From Spirochaetaceae bacterium (GTDB lineage Bacteria; Myxococcota_A; UBA9160; UBA4427): 64,000 bases of DNA. The number at the start of each line of letters is the position of its first letter. Within the stretch, counting starts at the first letter, position 1. The stretch is from NCBI GenBank assembly GCA_020632655.1, contig JACKFD010000002.1, forward strand, positions 417,485-481,484. Reading direction: 5' to 3'. Position numbers and translations under genes: made by a program. The notes below the pieces were generated by a model. That model was given only the letters and a program-made list of their open reading frames with translations. It was not told the DNA's origin and did not search any database. Shown here one piece after another: positions 17,681-28,208 of this stretch.

Positions 17681-17710
17681 TTGACGCTCGCTTCGCGGCC
17701 CCGCTACTTT
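17681..17710 (+). promoter_or_regulatory. Sigma-70-type promoter for pgpA-cinA
   Basis: TTGACG, an 18-nt spacer and TACTTT lie 68 nt before the GTG of pgpA. The ~35 bp upstream are unusually AT-rich for this genome (TCGAATTTCGTCGAATTTTC), resembling an UP element. The same region separates pgpA from the divergent HEAT-repeat gene. Confidence 0.65.
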
Positions 17711-17777
17711 CGCGCGCGTCCCGACGCCCCCCCGCGACGAGGCGCCCGCAGCGATCCGACGCTGCGGCGGTATCCAG

Positions 17778-18509
17778 GTGGGATTTCCCATCGACTCAGC
17801 CACCGCGTACAGCCGGCACGAGCCCCGGCCGCCCGAGCCGGCCGGTCCCTGGACGGGACTGGCCCGCTGGATCGCCGTCGTGGGCGGCGTCGGATACGTC
17901 CCGGTCGCGCCGGGGACGGCGGGGTCGCTGGCGGCGGTGCTGGTCTTCCTCGCGCCCTGGCTCGTGGCCCCCGTTGCCCGATCCGGGCCGGGGGCCGCGT
18001 CCGGATGGGTGCCCTGGAGTGGCTGCGGCTTCGGGCTCCTGCTCGGCGGGGTGATCGCGGTCGGCATCTGGGCGGCGGGCCGGGCGGAGCGCAGCTTCGG
18101 GCGGGCCGACGACGGGCGGATCGTCGTCGACGAGGTGGCGGGGCAGCTGATCGCGCTGGCGCCGCTGGTCTACGGGCCGGGGCTGGCGCTGGGGTCCGGG
18201 CGCGCGGCCGCCGAGAGCGCCGTCCCGGCCGCCGGGCGAGCGCTGCCGATGGATCTCTTTCTGGCGGTCGTGACCGGATTCGTCCTGTTCAGGGTGTTCG
18301 ATGTGTGGAAGCCGGGGCCGGTCCGATGGGCGGAGCGCCGGTTCTCGGGGGGCTTCGGTGTGATGGCGGACGACATGGTGGCCGGGATCGCGGCCGCGCT
18401 CGGGCTCGGCGCGCTCATGCTGGGCGCCCGAGCCGTGTCCGGGTCGCCGGGCGGGCTGGGCGGGCTGGGCGGGTCGATCGTCGGGCGGATCGCGGAGGCG
18501 CTCGCGTGA
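17778..18509 (+). CDS. pgpA: Phosphatidylglycerophosphatase A
   Basis: PgpA dephosphorylates phosphatidylglycerophosphate at the inner membrane to make phosphatidylglycerol. Family motifs are GYVPVAPGTAGSLAA, DDGRIVVDEVAGQLIAL with the catalytic acids, FRVFDVWKPGPV and GGFGVMADDMVAGI. Four hydrophobic segments match the membrane topology. It is 243 residues long, somewhat more than the ~170 of E. coli, because of a poorly conserved N-terminus and a Gly-rich C-terminus. The start is GTG at 17778. It overlaps cinA by GTGA, and a TTGACG/TACTTT promoter precedes it. Confidence 0.92.
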   Translation: MGFPIDSATAYSRHEPRPPEPAGPWTGLARWIAVVGGVGYVPVAPGTAGSLAAVLVFLAPWLVAPVARSGPGAASGWVPWSGCGFGLLLGGVIAVGIWAAGRAERSFGRADDGRIVVDEVAGQLIALAPLVYGPGLALGSGRAAAESAVPAAGRALPMDLFLAVVTGFVLFRVFDVWKPGPVRWAERRFSGGFGVMADDMVAGIAAALGLGALMLGARAVSGSPGGLGGLGGSIVGRIAEALA

Positions 18510-19852
18510 ACGCAGAGATCATCACGATCGGCGACGAGCTGCTGCGCGGCGAGATCGTCGATTCGAACAAGGCGCGGATCGCGGAGCGCCTGTTGCTGCA
18601 CGATCTCGACTGTCGGCATCAGGTCTCGGTGCTCGACGATCCGGCGGACATGCGGGAGGTCTTCCTGCGCGCGGTCGAGCGCAGCGACTTCGTGCTCGTC
18701 TCCGGCGGGCTCGGTCCGACCCGGGACGACCTGACGACGGAGGTCCTCGCCGAGACCTTCGGTCGCAAGCTCGAGCTGCACGCCGACTCGCTCGCTGCGA
18801 TCGAGGCCTTCTTCGCGCGGGTCGGGCGCGAGATGGCCGAGGTGAACCGGAAGCAGGCGTTCTTCCCGACCGGCGCGGACGTGCTGCCGAATCCGATCGG
18901 GACCGCACCCGGCTTCGCCCTCGAGGTCGACCGGGGCGCACGGCGGGCATGGCTCTTCGTGATGCCCGGCGTCCCGCGCGAGCTCGACCGGATGATGGAC
19001 GAGCAGGTGCTGCCGCGGATCGCGGCGACCCTCGCGCGCAGCGGGCCGCGACGGGTCGTGCGCGCGGCGCTGCTGCGGACCTTCGGCATGGGCGAGTCGA
19101 CGCTCGAAGCCTCGCTCGTGGACCTGGCGCGGGACGGCGAGGTCGAGCTCGGCTTCCGGACGACCTTCCCGGACAACGTCCTGCGTCCCGTGGCCCGGGC
19201 CGGGACCGCGGCGGAGGCCGACGCGCGGATCGCCCGGGCCGTCGAGGCGATTCGCGAGCGCCTCGGGCCGATCGTCTACGGAACGGGCTCGGACACGATG
19301 GAGAGCGTCGTCGGTGGACTGCTGCGCGAGCGGGGCCTCACGATCGCGACGGCCGAGTCCTGCACGGGCGGTCTGATCGCCGAGCGGATCACGGACGTAC
19401 CCGGCTCCTCGGCCTACTTCCTCGGCGGCATCGTCTCCTATTCGAACGCGGCGAAGGCCGAGCTGCTCGGCGTGTCCCAGGCCTCGCTCGAGCGCGAGGG
19501 GGCGGTCTCGGAGCCGGTCGTGCGGGCGATGGCCGAGGGGGCCCGGGCGCGTTTCGGCTGCGATCTCGCGGTCGCGACCTCGGGGATCTCCGGGCCGGAC
19601 GGTGGTACGGCGGAGAAGCCCGTCGGCCTGGTCTGGATCGCGCTCGCGGCCGGGGATCGCACGGGCCGAGCCGGGACGCATGCGGACTCCTTCGTCTTCC
19701 AGGTGGACCGCAGCCGACATCGCGCGCTGACGGCGCAGGTCGCGCTCGACTGGATCCGCCGCCATCTGCTCGGTTTCGAGCTGGCCGGTCCGACGCTGAT
19801 GCGGCGACTCGGGGGCGGATCGACACCCGGAGGAGGCTCGGGGGGACGGTAG
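18506..19852 (+). CDS. cinA: CinA-family nicotinamide-nucleotide amidohydrolase
   Basis: A 448-residue CinA with both standard domains. The N-terminal MoaB/MogA-like domain begins NAEIITIGDELLRGEIVDSN and has SGGLGPTRDDLTTE and VMPGVPRELDRMM. The C-terminal PncC amidase domain has IATAESCTGGLIAERITDVPGSS and ATSGISGPDGGTAEKPVGLVWIAL. The enzyme recycles deamidated pyridine nucleotides. It starts with GTG at 18506, sharing four bases with the pgpA stop, so the two are coupled. recA follows after 147 bp. A cinA-recA neighbourhood is common in bacteria, and readthrough into recA is possible. Confidence 0.93.
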   Translation: MNAEIITIGDELLRGEIVDSNKARIAERLLLHDLDCRHQVSVLDDPADMREVFLRAVERSDFVLVSGGLGPTRDDLTTEVLAETFGRKLELHADSLAAIEAFFARVGREMAEVNRKQAFFPTGADVLPNPIGTAPGFALEVDRGARRAWLFVMPGVPRELDRMMDEQVLPRIAATLARSGPRRVVRAALLRTFGMGESTLEASLVDLARDGEVELGFRTTFPDNVLRPVARAGTAAEADARIARAVEAIRERLGPIVYGTGSDTMESVVGGLLRERGLTIATAESCTGGLIAERITDVPGSSAYFLGGIVSYSNAAKAELLGVSQASLEREGAVSEPVVRAMAEGARARFGCDLAVATSGISGPDGGTAEKPVGLVWIALAAGDRTGRAGTHADSFVFQVDRSRHRALTAQVALDWIRRHLLGFELAGPTLMRRLGGGSTPGGGSGGR

Positions 19853-19897
19853 GCGGGGAGTGGGCCGGGGTTCACGGACCGTGGCCGTGCGTTCCCG

Positions 19898-19914
19898 GGA
19901 TTCCAGTGGAATCC
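19898..19914. promoter_or_regulatory. Perfect inverted repeat upstream of recA
   Basis: GGATTCC-AGT-GGAATCC, two 7-bp arms around three bases, lies ~86 nt before the recA ATG and 45 nt after cinA. It could be an operator for a dimeric regulator, for example an SOS site of unfamiliar consensus, or a hairpin after cinA. No T run follows, which argues against a simple terminator. Confidence 0.4.
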
Positions 19915-19999
19915 GGATGGACTAACAGATCGGCCGGGTGACGAACCGGTGGGAAGATTCCAGGACTCAGGACGTAGGACTCAAGGAGGGCGGATCGCG

Positions 20000-21163
<1,164 letters not shown>

Positions 21164-21417
21164 TTCCGTGCGGGCGGACCCGGTCGGGGGAGCCCTTGCG
21201 CGGAATTCCCCTTTCCGGTCGATGATCTGGCGGCCGTGCTGCACCCGGGTGAAGCGTCCCGGGTCGGCACGGCCGTCGTGTTTCCGGCCCTCGAACGTTG
21301 CGTCGCTCGAGCGTCCGCGCGTCTCAAGGAAGCCTCCCATCCGGTCGAAACGGGTGGACGTCGCATCCGGCACAGGGTCGAGAAATCCGAGCAGAGTCGG
21401 GGACTTCGAGGCGCAGC

Positions 21418-22608
21418 ATGGAACTCAACGAGATCTTGAAGGTCGCCATCAAGGGCGGGGCTTCGGACATTCACCTGAAGTCCGGTCTACCTCCAATGTT
21501 CCGCGTCGATGGCGCGCTCGTGCCGCTCAAGAACGGCGAACGGGTCATGCCCGACGAGCTCCAGAAGATCGCCTTCTCGATCATGAACCCGAGCCAGCGC
21601 GCGCGTTTCGACGAGAACCGCGAGGCCGACCTCGCCTACGGCATCCCGGGTCTCGGCCGCTTCCGCGTGAACGTCTTCCAGCAGCGCGGCACCGTCGGCA
21701 TCGTCTTCCGCGTCATCCCCTTCGGCGTCAAGACGATCGAGCAGCTCTGCCTGCCCAAGGTGATCGAGAAGATCGCCCAGGAGCATCGCGGTCTCGTGCT
21801 CGTGACCGGCACGACCGGCTCGGGCAAGTCGACGACGCTCGCCGCGATGATCGAGCACATCAACTCCCAGCGCACCAGCCACATCATGACGATCGAGGAT
21901 CCGATCGAGTTCCTGGTGCGCGACCGCCGTTCGATCGTGAACCAGCGCGAGATCGGCGTCGATACGCATACCTTCTCGAGCGCCCTGCGCGCCGCCCTCC
22001 GGCAGGATCCCGACGTGATCCTCGTGGGTGAGATGCGCGACTTCGAGACGATCGAGACGGCGCTGACCGCCGCGGAGACGGGCCATCTCGTGATGAGCAC
22101 GCTCCACACCCTCGACGCGACCGAGACGATCAACCGCATCATCTCGGTCTTCCCGCCCCATCAGCAGAAGCAGGTGCGGCTCCAGCTCTCGACGATCCTT
22201 AAGGCCGTGATCAGCCAGCGCCTCGTGCCCCGCGCCGACGGCAAGGGCCGCGTGCCCGCCCTCGAGGTGCTGATCTCGACGGCGCTCACCCGCGAGCTGA
22301 TCGGCGACAAGGACCGCACGAAGGAGCTGCCCGAGGTGATCGCCAAGGGCCACACGACCTACGGGATGCAGACCTTCGATCAGTCGCTGATGAGCCACGT
22401 GAAGGCCGGACTCGTCTCCTACGAGGAGGCCCTCAAGCACGTGTCGAATCCGGACGACTTCGCGCTGCGCTTCCGCGGCATCGCTTCGACCTCCGATGCG
22501 GAGTGGAGCGAGTTCGCGGGCGATGGCGACTCGGGGCCCGAAGAGAAGAAGAAGGACGCGGCGCCGGCCCTCTCCGACGAGGACGACTTCAGCATCGACC
22601 GGTTCTGA
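21418..22608 (+). CDS. pilT: Type IV pilus retraction ATPase PilT
   Basis: PilT is the hexameric cytoplasmic ATPase that depolymerises type IV pili and powers twitching motility. The 396-residue sequence has the N-terminal ASDIHLKSG domain, Walker A GTTGSGKST, the Asp box TIEDPIEFLV, Walker B QDPDVILVGEMRD and the His box TGHLVMSTLHT. The AIRNLIRE-like end is replaced by an acidic, Lys-rich tail. The ATG at 21418 follows a weak GAGG. No other pilus genes are in the window, so the machinery must be encoded elsewhere. The 254 bp between recA and pilT hold nothing recognisable. Confidence 0.94.
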   Translation: MELNEILKVAIKGGASDIHLKSGLPPMFRVDGALVPLKNGERVMPDELQKIAFSIMNPSQRARFDENREADLAYGIPGLGRFRVNVFQQRGTVGIVFRVIPFGVKTIEQLCLPKVIEKIAQEHRGLVLVTGTTGSGKSTTLAAMIEHINSQRTSHIMTIEDPIEFLVRDRRSIVNQREIGVDTHTFSSALRAALRQDPDVILVGEMRDFETIETALTAAETGHLVMSTLHTLDATETINRIISVFPPHQQKQVRLQLSTILKAVISQRLVPRADGKGRVPALEVLISTALTRELIGDKDRTKELPEVIAKGHTTYGMQTFDQSLMSHVKAGLVSYEEALKHVSNPDDFALRFRGIASTSDAEWSEFAGDGDSGPEEKKKDAAPALSDEDDFSIDRF

Positions 22609-22923
22609 CGGGCCTTCTTCCGCCGCGCCCGGCGCGCCGCCGCACCCCCGCTCCGCACGGCAGCTCCGCCACGGCCGTCCCGGCCGGGTGGGCGGATGCA
22701 TGCGCGCCCCCGTCCGCCTGCCCCCTCGCGGCCCGAGTATCCGGCCGGGGTACCGCTATATTCCCGCGCGCCCGGCCGCACGGGGACTCCGCTCCCCTGA
22801 CGCCCCGCTCCGAGGCCTCGCGATCGCCGCGAAGCCGTGGGGCGCGGGGTTCGCCCGGGCGCCGCAGCGGAGCCGCCCTCGAGGTCGGCGGCCCTTCGGC
22901 CAGAGCGCAACGAGAGGTGCCCC
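22609..22923. other. 315-bp GC-rich gap between pilT and alaS
   Basis: No gene is visible. A TATATT at 22757-22762, the only AT-rich hexamer in the region, is a possible -10 element for alaS, but no -35 element stands at the right distance. A GAGAGG ribosome site for alaS lies at 22912-22917. No T-box-like leader or terminator was found. Confidence 0.4.
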
Positions 22924-25563
22924 ATGTCGCTCCCGTCCCGGGAGATCCGCGAGACCTTCCTCCGCTTCTTCGAGGAGCGGGGCCACCGACGCGTGGCCAG
23001 CGCCTCGCTCGTGCCCGACTCCGATCCGACCTTGATGTTCGTGAACGCCGGGATGGTGCCCTTCAAGCGCGTGTTCCTGGGCGAGGAGACGCGGGGCTAC
23101 ACCCGTGCGACGAGCTCGCAGAAGTGCATGCGCGTCTCGGGCAAGCACAACGACCTCGAGAACGTCGGCCGCACGCCGCGCCATCACACCTTCTTCGAGA
23201 TGCTCGGGAACTTCTCCTTCGGCGACTACTTCAAGGAGGAGGCGATCGAGTTCGCCTGGAGCCTGCTGACCGAGAAGGTCGGCTTCTCGCCGGACCAGCT
23301 CGTCGTCTCCGTCTTCGAGGAGGACGACGAGGCCTACGCCATCTGGCGCGATCGGATCGGCATCCCCGAGAAGAAGATCTTCCGCCTCGACGAGAAGGAG
23401 AATTTCTGGTCGATGGGCGACACGGGTCCCTGCGGTCCGTGCTCGGAGATCCACTTCGACTGGGGCGAGATCCCGGGTCATCCGAACGACGATCCGTCGA
23501 GCGAGACGGGTCGCTTCATGGAGATCTGGAATCTCGTCTTCATGCAGTTCAACAAGGACGCGTCGGGCAGGATGACGCCGCTGCCGAAGCCCTCGATCGA
23601 TACCGGCGGCGGCCTCGAGCGCTGGGCGGCGGTGCTTCAGGGCGTTCGCTCGAGCTGGGAGTCGGATTGCTTCGCGCCGCTGATTGCGCGGGCGGGCGAG
23701 CTCTCGGGCGTGGCGCCCGGGGCCGGGGCCGAGAGCGACGTTTCGCTGCGCGTGGTGGCGGACCATGCCCGGGCGCTCACGTTCCTGATCGGCGACGGCG
23801 TGCTGCCGAGCAACGCCGGCCGCGGCTACGTGCTGCGCCGGATCCTGCGCCGCGCATCGCGGCATGGCAAGCTCCTCGGTCAGGACACGCCCTTCATCCA
23901 TCGCGTCGCCGACGCGGTGATCGACCAGATGGGCGATGCCTATCCCGACCTGCCCGAGCGCCGCGCCTACATCACGGACCGCATCCGCCGCGAGGAGGAG
24001 CGCTTCCTCGAGACGCTCTCGAAGGGACTCTCGCTCCTCGAAGGCGAGATCGGTGAGCTCGCGGCGAAGGGCGTGAAGACGCTGCCCGGCGAGACGGTCT
24101 TCAAGCTCTACGACACCTTCGGCTTTCCGGTCGACCTGACGGCGGACATCCTCTCGGGCCATGGCATGGAGCTCGACCAGTCGGGCTTCGACACGGCGAT
24201 GGGCGAGCAGAAGACGCGCGCGCGCGCGGCCTGGAAGGGCTCGGGCGATACGGCGGTCCAGGAGATCTATGGCCGCGTGGCGGCGGATCTGCGCACGAGC
24301 TTCCGCGGCTATGAGACGCTCGAGATCGAGACGTCCGTCGCAGTCATGCTGCGCGGCGGCGAGGTCGTCGGCGAGGCGGGGGAGGGCGACGAGATCGAGC
24401 TCGTCTTCGAGGAGACGCCCTTCTACGCCGAGAGTGGCGGGCAGGTCGGCGATCGGGGACGGATCACGACGGCGTCGGCCGAGGTCGAGATCCGCGACGT
24501 CAAGAAGCCGGTCGACGGGCTCTTCGTGCATCACGGCATCGTCCGGAAGGGCACGCTCCGCGAGGGCGACGAGGCGCGGCTCGTGGTCGATGCGGCGACG
24601 CGCCAGGCGACGGTGCGCAACCACTCGGGCACGCATCTGCTGCATGCGGCGCTGCGCGAGGTGCTCGGTCCGCAGGCCATGCAGAAGGGCTCGCTCGTCG
24701 GACCCGAGCGGCTGCGCTTCGACTTCACGCACGATGCACCCCTCACGCAGGCGGAGCTCGAGGCGATCGAGGATCGCGTCAACGAGTGGATCGAATCGAA
24801 CCAGTCCGGCGCGACCCGCGAGATGGACTACAAGAGCGCGATCGAGGCCGGTGCCGTCGCGATCTTCGACGAGAAATACGGCGACCGCGTGCGCGTCGTC
24901 TCCTTCGGCGACTGCAGCACGGAGCTCTGCGGCGGCACCCACGCCCGGGCGACCGGCGATCTCGGTCTGCTGAAGATCGTCTCCGAGTCCGGCATCGCCG
25001 CCGGCGTGCGGCGCATCGAAGCGCTCACGGGTCTCGGCGCCCTGCGCCACATCCGCGCGCAGGAGCGACTCGCCGGCGAGGCGGCCGAGCGGCTCAAGGT
25101 GCCGCTTGCCGAGCTGCCCGGTCGCGTCGGCCGTCTGCTCGACGAGCGCAAGGAGGCGCAGAAGCAGATCGACGAGCTGCGAGCCCGGAAGCCGGGCGCC
25201 GGCGGCGCGGATCTCTTCTCGACGGCGCGGCCCCTGGCTTCGATCGACGGCGCGCGGCTGATCGCCGGTCGGACCGAGGACGTCGACGCGAAGGCGATGC
25301 GGGCGATGGTCGACGACTTCAAGAACCGACTCGGAAGCGGCGTGGTCTGCCTCGCGGCGGCGGAAGGCGAGAAGGCGCTGCTCGCGATCGGCGTGACGAA
25401 GGATCTGACCGGTCGACTCAAGGCGGGCGACCTGATCCGCGAGGTCGCGGCGATCGTGGGTGGGGGCGGCGGCGGCCGGCCCGACTTCGCCCAGGCGGGC
25501 GGCAAGGATCCGGCGCGGATCGACGACGCCCTCGCGAAGTTCGTCGAGCTGGTGGGCGGCTGA
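22924..25563 (+). CDS. alaS: Alanyl-tRNA synthetase
   Basis: AlaRS charges tRNA-Ala and edits mischarged Ser and Gly. The 879-residue enzyme is full length. The class II catalytic core begins EIRETFLRFFEERGHRRVASASLVP and continues with TLMFVNAGMVPFK, TSSQKCMRVSGKHNDLENVG and NLVFMQFNKD. The editing domain has the metal site HNHSGTHLLHAAL and CGGTHARATGDLG. The C-Ala domain has the Gly-rich GGGGGGRPDFAQAGG. The ATG at 22924 has a GAGAGG site; the frame is open upstream without homology. Its stop overlaps the ispG start by one base (TGATG), an unusual pairing of translation and isoprenoid genes. Confidence 0.97.
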   Translation: MSLPSREIRETFLRFFEERGHRRVASASLVPDSDPTLMFVNAGMVPFKRVFLGEETRGYTRATSSQKCMRVSGKHNDLENVGRTPRHHTFFEMLGNFSFGDYFKEEAIEFAWSLLTEKVGFSPDQLVVSVFEEDDEAYAIWRDRIGIPEKKIFRLDEKENFWSMGDTGPCGPCSEIHFDWGEIPGHPNDDPSSETGRFMEIWNLVFMQFNKDASGRMTPLPKPSIDTGGGLERWAAVLQGVRSSWESDCFAPLIARAGELSGVAPGAGAESDVSLRVVADHARALTFLIGDGVLPSNAGRGYVLRRILRRASRHGKLLGQDTPFIHRVADAVIDQMGDAYPDLPERRAYITDRIRREEERFLETLSKGLSLLEGEIGELAAKGVKTLPGETVFKLYDTFGFPVDLTADILSGHGMELDQSGFDTAMGEQKTRARAAWKGSGDTAVQEIYGRVAADLRTSFRGYETLEIETSVAVMLRGGEVVGEAGEGDEIELVFEETPFYAESGGQVGDRGRITTASAEVEIRDVKKPVDGLFVHHGIVRKGTLREGDEARLVVDAATRQATVRNHSGTHLLHAALREVLGPQAMQKGSLVGPERLRFDFTHDAPLTQAELEAIEDRVNEWIESNQSGATREMDYKSAIEAGAVAIFDEKYGDRVRVVSFGDCSTELCGGTHARATGDLGLLKIVSESGIAAGVRRIEALTGLGALRHIRAQERLAGEAAERLKVPLAELPGRVGRLLDERKEAQKQIDELRARKPGAGGADLFSTARPLASIDGARLIAGRTEDVDAKAMRAMVDDFKNRLGSGVVCLAAAEGEKALLAIGVTKDLTGRLKAGDLIREVAAIVGGGGGGRPDFAQAGGKDPARIDDALAKFVELVGG

Positions 25564-27677
25564 TGGCGGGCGGGCCGTCGCTCGGTCCGGGCGAGGCCGA
25601 CGTCCGCGCGCTCGACGGCGTGCTCGGCGATCCCTTCCGCCCGCGAAGGCGACCGACGCGCGTGGTGCGTGTCGGCGACGTCGCGATCGGCGGTGACGAG
25701 CCGATCCGGCTCCAGTCGATGACGAACACGGACACGATGGACACGGCGGCGACCGTCGCGCAGATCGAGCGGCTGGCCGCGGTCGGCTGCGAGATCGTGC
25801 GTGTGACGGCGCCCTCGATCCGCGAGGCGGAGAACCTGCGGGAGATCAAGCGTGTGCTCGGCGAGCGCGGCGTGCACGTTCCGCTCGTGGCCGACATCCA
25901 CTTCACGCCGAACGCGGCGATGATCGCGGCGGGGCTCGTCGAGAAGGTCCGGATCAATCCGGGCAACTACGCCGACAAGAAGAAGTTCGAGGTCCGCGAG
26001 TACGACGACACGCAGTACGCCGCGGAGATCGAGCGCGTGGCGGAGCGGTTCCGACCGCTGGTGCGGCGATGTCGCGAGAATGGCGTCGCGATGCGGATCG
26101 GGACGAATCACGGCTCGCTGTCGGATCGCATCCTGAACCGCTTCGGCGATACGGCCGAGGGCATGGTCGAGAGCGCCCTCGAGTTCCTCGACGTCTGCGA
26201 GGACGAGGCCTACCGGGACGTGGTCTTCTCGATGAAGGCCTCCAATACGCAGGTTGCGATCCAGGCCTATCGCCTGCTCGCCGCGCGGCTCGAGCGCCGC
26301 CGGCCGGGCGAGCCCTCCTACCCCTTCCACGTCGGTGTGACCGAGGCCGGCGACGCCGAGGACGGTCGCATCAAGAGCGCCATCGGCATCGGCGCGCTGC
26401 TCGAGGACGGCCTCGGTGACACCATCCGCGTGTCGCTGACCGAGGATCCCGTGCGCGAGATTCCCGTCGCCCGCGCGATCGCGGCACGGGCCGAGGCGAT
26501 CTGGCGGGGTCGGTCGCTGGAGGGCGGGTCGGAGGTCGTGCGTCTGCGGTCGCGGGCGGCGGCGGACCCCTTCGCGCACGTCCGCCGTGCCAGCACGACG
26601 ACGAAATGGGGCGCACTCGAGCTGGGCGGCGAGGCGCCCGTCCGGGTCGAGCTGGATCTCCCGGGCGGGGCCGACGTCGATCCCGAGGTGATGGCGGCGC
26701 AGCTGACGACGGAGCTCTCGAGCCTGCGCGACGTGGCCTGCGAGTCGCTGCTCGTCCGGCTCGACGCGGGCGATGGGGCCGCGGATTGGCTCGTCCGGCT
26801 CGCGACCGGGCTCGCGTCGCTCGGCGCCGATTGGCCGATCTCCGTGGAGGTCGCGGCGGAGGATGCCGCCTTCTGGACGCATGGGCCGCCGGCCCTGGCG
26901 GGCACGGGGCGCGGCGGGCGAGTCGTGGTCCGGGTCGACGAGTCGACTCCCGTCGATCGTCTCGCCGTCGTCGCCGAGCGGGCGGCGCGCCATCGCCTCG
27001 CCGTCGAGTGGTCGCTCGACGCACCCGGCCCCGCGATCCCCGCATGCGTCGCGCGGCTGGTCGCATCCACCGAGGTCGCGTCGATCGGACTCCGACCCGA
27101 GGCGACGCTGCACGACCATCGCGTGCTCGCCGCCGCGCTCCACGAGGCCTCGGCCCGGGACTGGCCGATCGTGCTCCACCAGGCCGTCGCCCGCGATCCG
27201 GAGCTCGGCCTGATCGACGCCTCCGTGCGGCTCGGGGGGTTGCTCTGCGACGGGATCGGGGACGTCGTCTCGATGGGCTGCGCCGGAGCGAAGGGGGCGG
27301 CCGCCGCCGTGGACCTCGCCTATCGCGTGCTCCAGGGCGCTCGTCAGCGCACGACACGGACCGAGTACATCTCGTGTCCGTCCTGCGGCCGCACGCTCTT
27401 CGATCTCGAGGAGACGACCGCGCGCATCAAGGCGCGCACGGCACACCTCTCGGGGGTGAAGATCGCGGTGATGGGGTGCATCGTGAACGGCCCGGGCGAG
27501 ATGGCCGATGCGGACTTCGGCTACGTGGGCTCGGGCGTCGGGCAGGTCACGCTCTACGTCGGTCAACACGTCGTCGCGCGCGCGGTCCCCGAGGCGCAGG
27601 CGCCCGATCGCCTCGTCGAGCTGATCCGTGACCACGGTCGTTGGCGCGAGACGTCCGACGGCCCCGAGCCGGCCTAG
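25563..27677 (+). CDS. ispG: 4-hydroxy-3-methylbut-2-enyl-diphosphate synthase, large three-domain form
   Basis: IspG catalyses the reductive ring opening of MEcPP in the MEP isoprenoid pathway, using a [4Fe-4S] cluster. The TIM-barrel domain (LQSMTNTDTMDTAATVAQI, VPLVADIHFTPNAA, VRINPGNYADKK) is followed by a ~270-residue insertion. The C-terminal Fe-S domain carries the cysteines of CPSCGRT and MGCIVNGPGEMADADFGYVG. At 704 residues it is the long form known from plants, Chlamydiae and Bacteroidetes, not the ~370-residue proteobacterial form. It overlaps alaS by one base. ispE lies 4.4 kb downstream, so two MEP-pathway genes are in the window. Confidence 0.95.
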   Translation: MAGGPSLGPGEADVRALDGVLGDPFRPRRRPTRVVRVGDVAIGGDEPIRLQSMTNTDTMDTAATVAQIERLAAVGCEIVRVTAPSIREAENLREIKRVLGERGVHVPLVADIHFTPNAAMIAAGLVEKVRINPGNYADKKKFEVREYDDTQYAAEIERVAERFRPLVRRCRENGVAMRIGTNHGSLSDRILNRFGDTAEGMVESALEFLDVCEDEAYRDVVFSMKASNTQVAIQAYRLLAARLERRRPGEPSYPFHVGVTEAGDAEDGRIKSAIGIGALLEDGLGDTIRVSLTEDPVREIPVARAIAARAEAIWRGRSLEGGSEVVRLRSRAAADPFAHVRRASTTTKWGALELGGEAPVRVELDLPGGADVDPEVMAAQLTTELSSLRDVACESLLVRLDAGDGAADWLVRLATGLASLGADWPISVEVAAEDAAFWTHGPPALAGTGRGGRVVVRVDESTPVDRLAVVAERAARHRLAVEWSLDAPGPAIPACVARLVASTEVASIGLRPEATLHDHRVLAAALHEASARDWPIVLHQAVARDPELGLIDASVRLGGLLCDGIGDVVSMGCAGAKGAAAAVDLAYRVLQGARQRTTRTEYISCPSCGRTLFDLEETTARIKARTAHLSGVKIAVMGCIVNGPGEMADADFGYVGSGVGQVTLYVGQHVVARAVPEAQAPDRLVELIRDHGRWRETSDGPEPA

Positions 27678-27695
27678 GACCGGGCGTCGATCCGG

Positions 27696-28208
27696 CTAGA
27701 ACCAGTTGCCCGGCGCGGCGACGGCCGGCAGCTCGCCCTCGTCCTGCATCGTGCGCAGGCGCTCGACGAGCTCGACGCTGCGCGCACCCCGGGTCGTCGC
27801 GTGGTCCGGTCCGACGAGCCAGAGCGTGATCAGCACGAGCACCGCCCCGACGATCGCTCCCTCGGCGGCGCCGAGCGCGCCGCCGCCCAGCCGGTCCGCC
27901 CAGCCGAGCCCGGCGTAGACGGCGCCCCGCGCGATCAGACGCGCAAGGAAGCCCACCGCGATCACGCTCGCCACGACCAACAGTACGCCCGCGATCCAGA
28001 GCGCCGCCTTGCCCTGGAGCTCGCCCTCCGTGATCGCCGTGAGGCGCAGGGCGAGCGGCTCGACGCCCAGCCGCGTCACGATCGTCGCGATGCCGATCGC
28101 CGCGAGCGAGAGGCCCTCGCGGATCAGCCCGATCCAGAGCCCGCGCGCGACGGCCACGAGGAGCACGACGAGGACGACACCGTCCACGAGCGGCAGCTCC
28201 CCCTTCAT
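27696..28208 (-). CDS. cvpA: CvpA family membrane protein
   Basis: A 170-residue inner-membrane protein with four hydrophobic segments, beginning MKGELPLVDGVVLVVLLVAVARGLWIG. This matches the CvpA pattern in which a short N-terminus is followed by a D-x-V/I helix. The GGALGAAEGAIVGAVLVLI segment near residue 110 is the conserved Gly-rich CvpA motif. CvpA was named from colicin V export but its general role is envelope-related and unclear. It is the second gene of a TPR-cvpA pair on the minus strand, overlapping the TPR gene by ATGA. Its stop converges on ispG. Confidence 0.75.
   Translation of the reverse strand: MKGELPLVDGVVLVVLLVAVARGLWIGLIREGLSLAAIGIATIVTRLGVEPLALRLTAITEGELQGKAALWIAGVLLVVASVIAVGFLARLIARGAVYAGLGWADRLGGGALGAAEGAIVGAVLVLITLWLVGPDHATTRGARSVELVERLRTMQDEGELPAVAAPGNWF

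Noticed and set aside
15540..17684. 714-codon plus-strand frame opposite the HEAT-repeat gene
   Set aside because: Its translation is Arg/Ala-rich low complexity, while the minus strand has clear HEAT repeats and a ribosome site.
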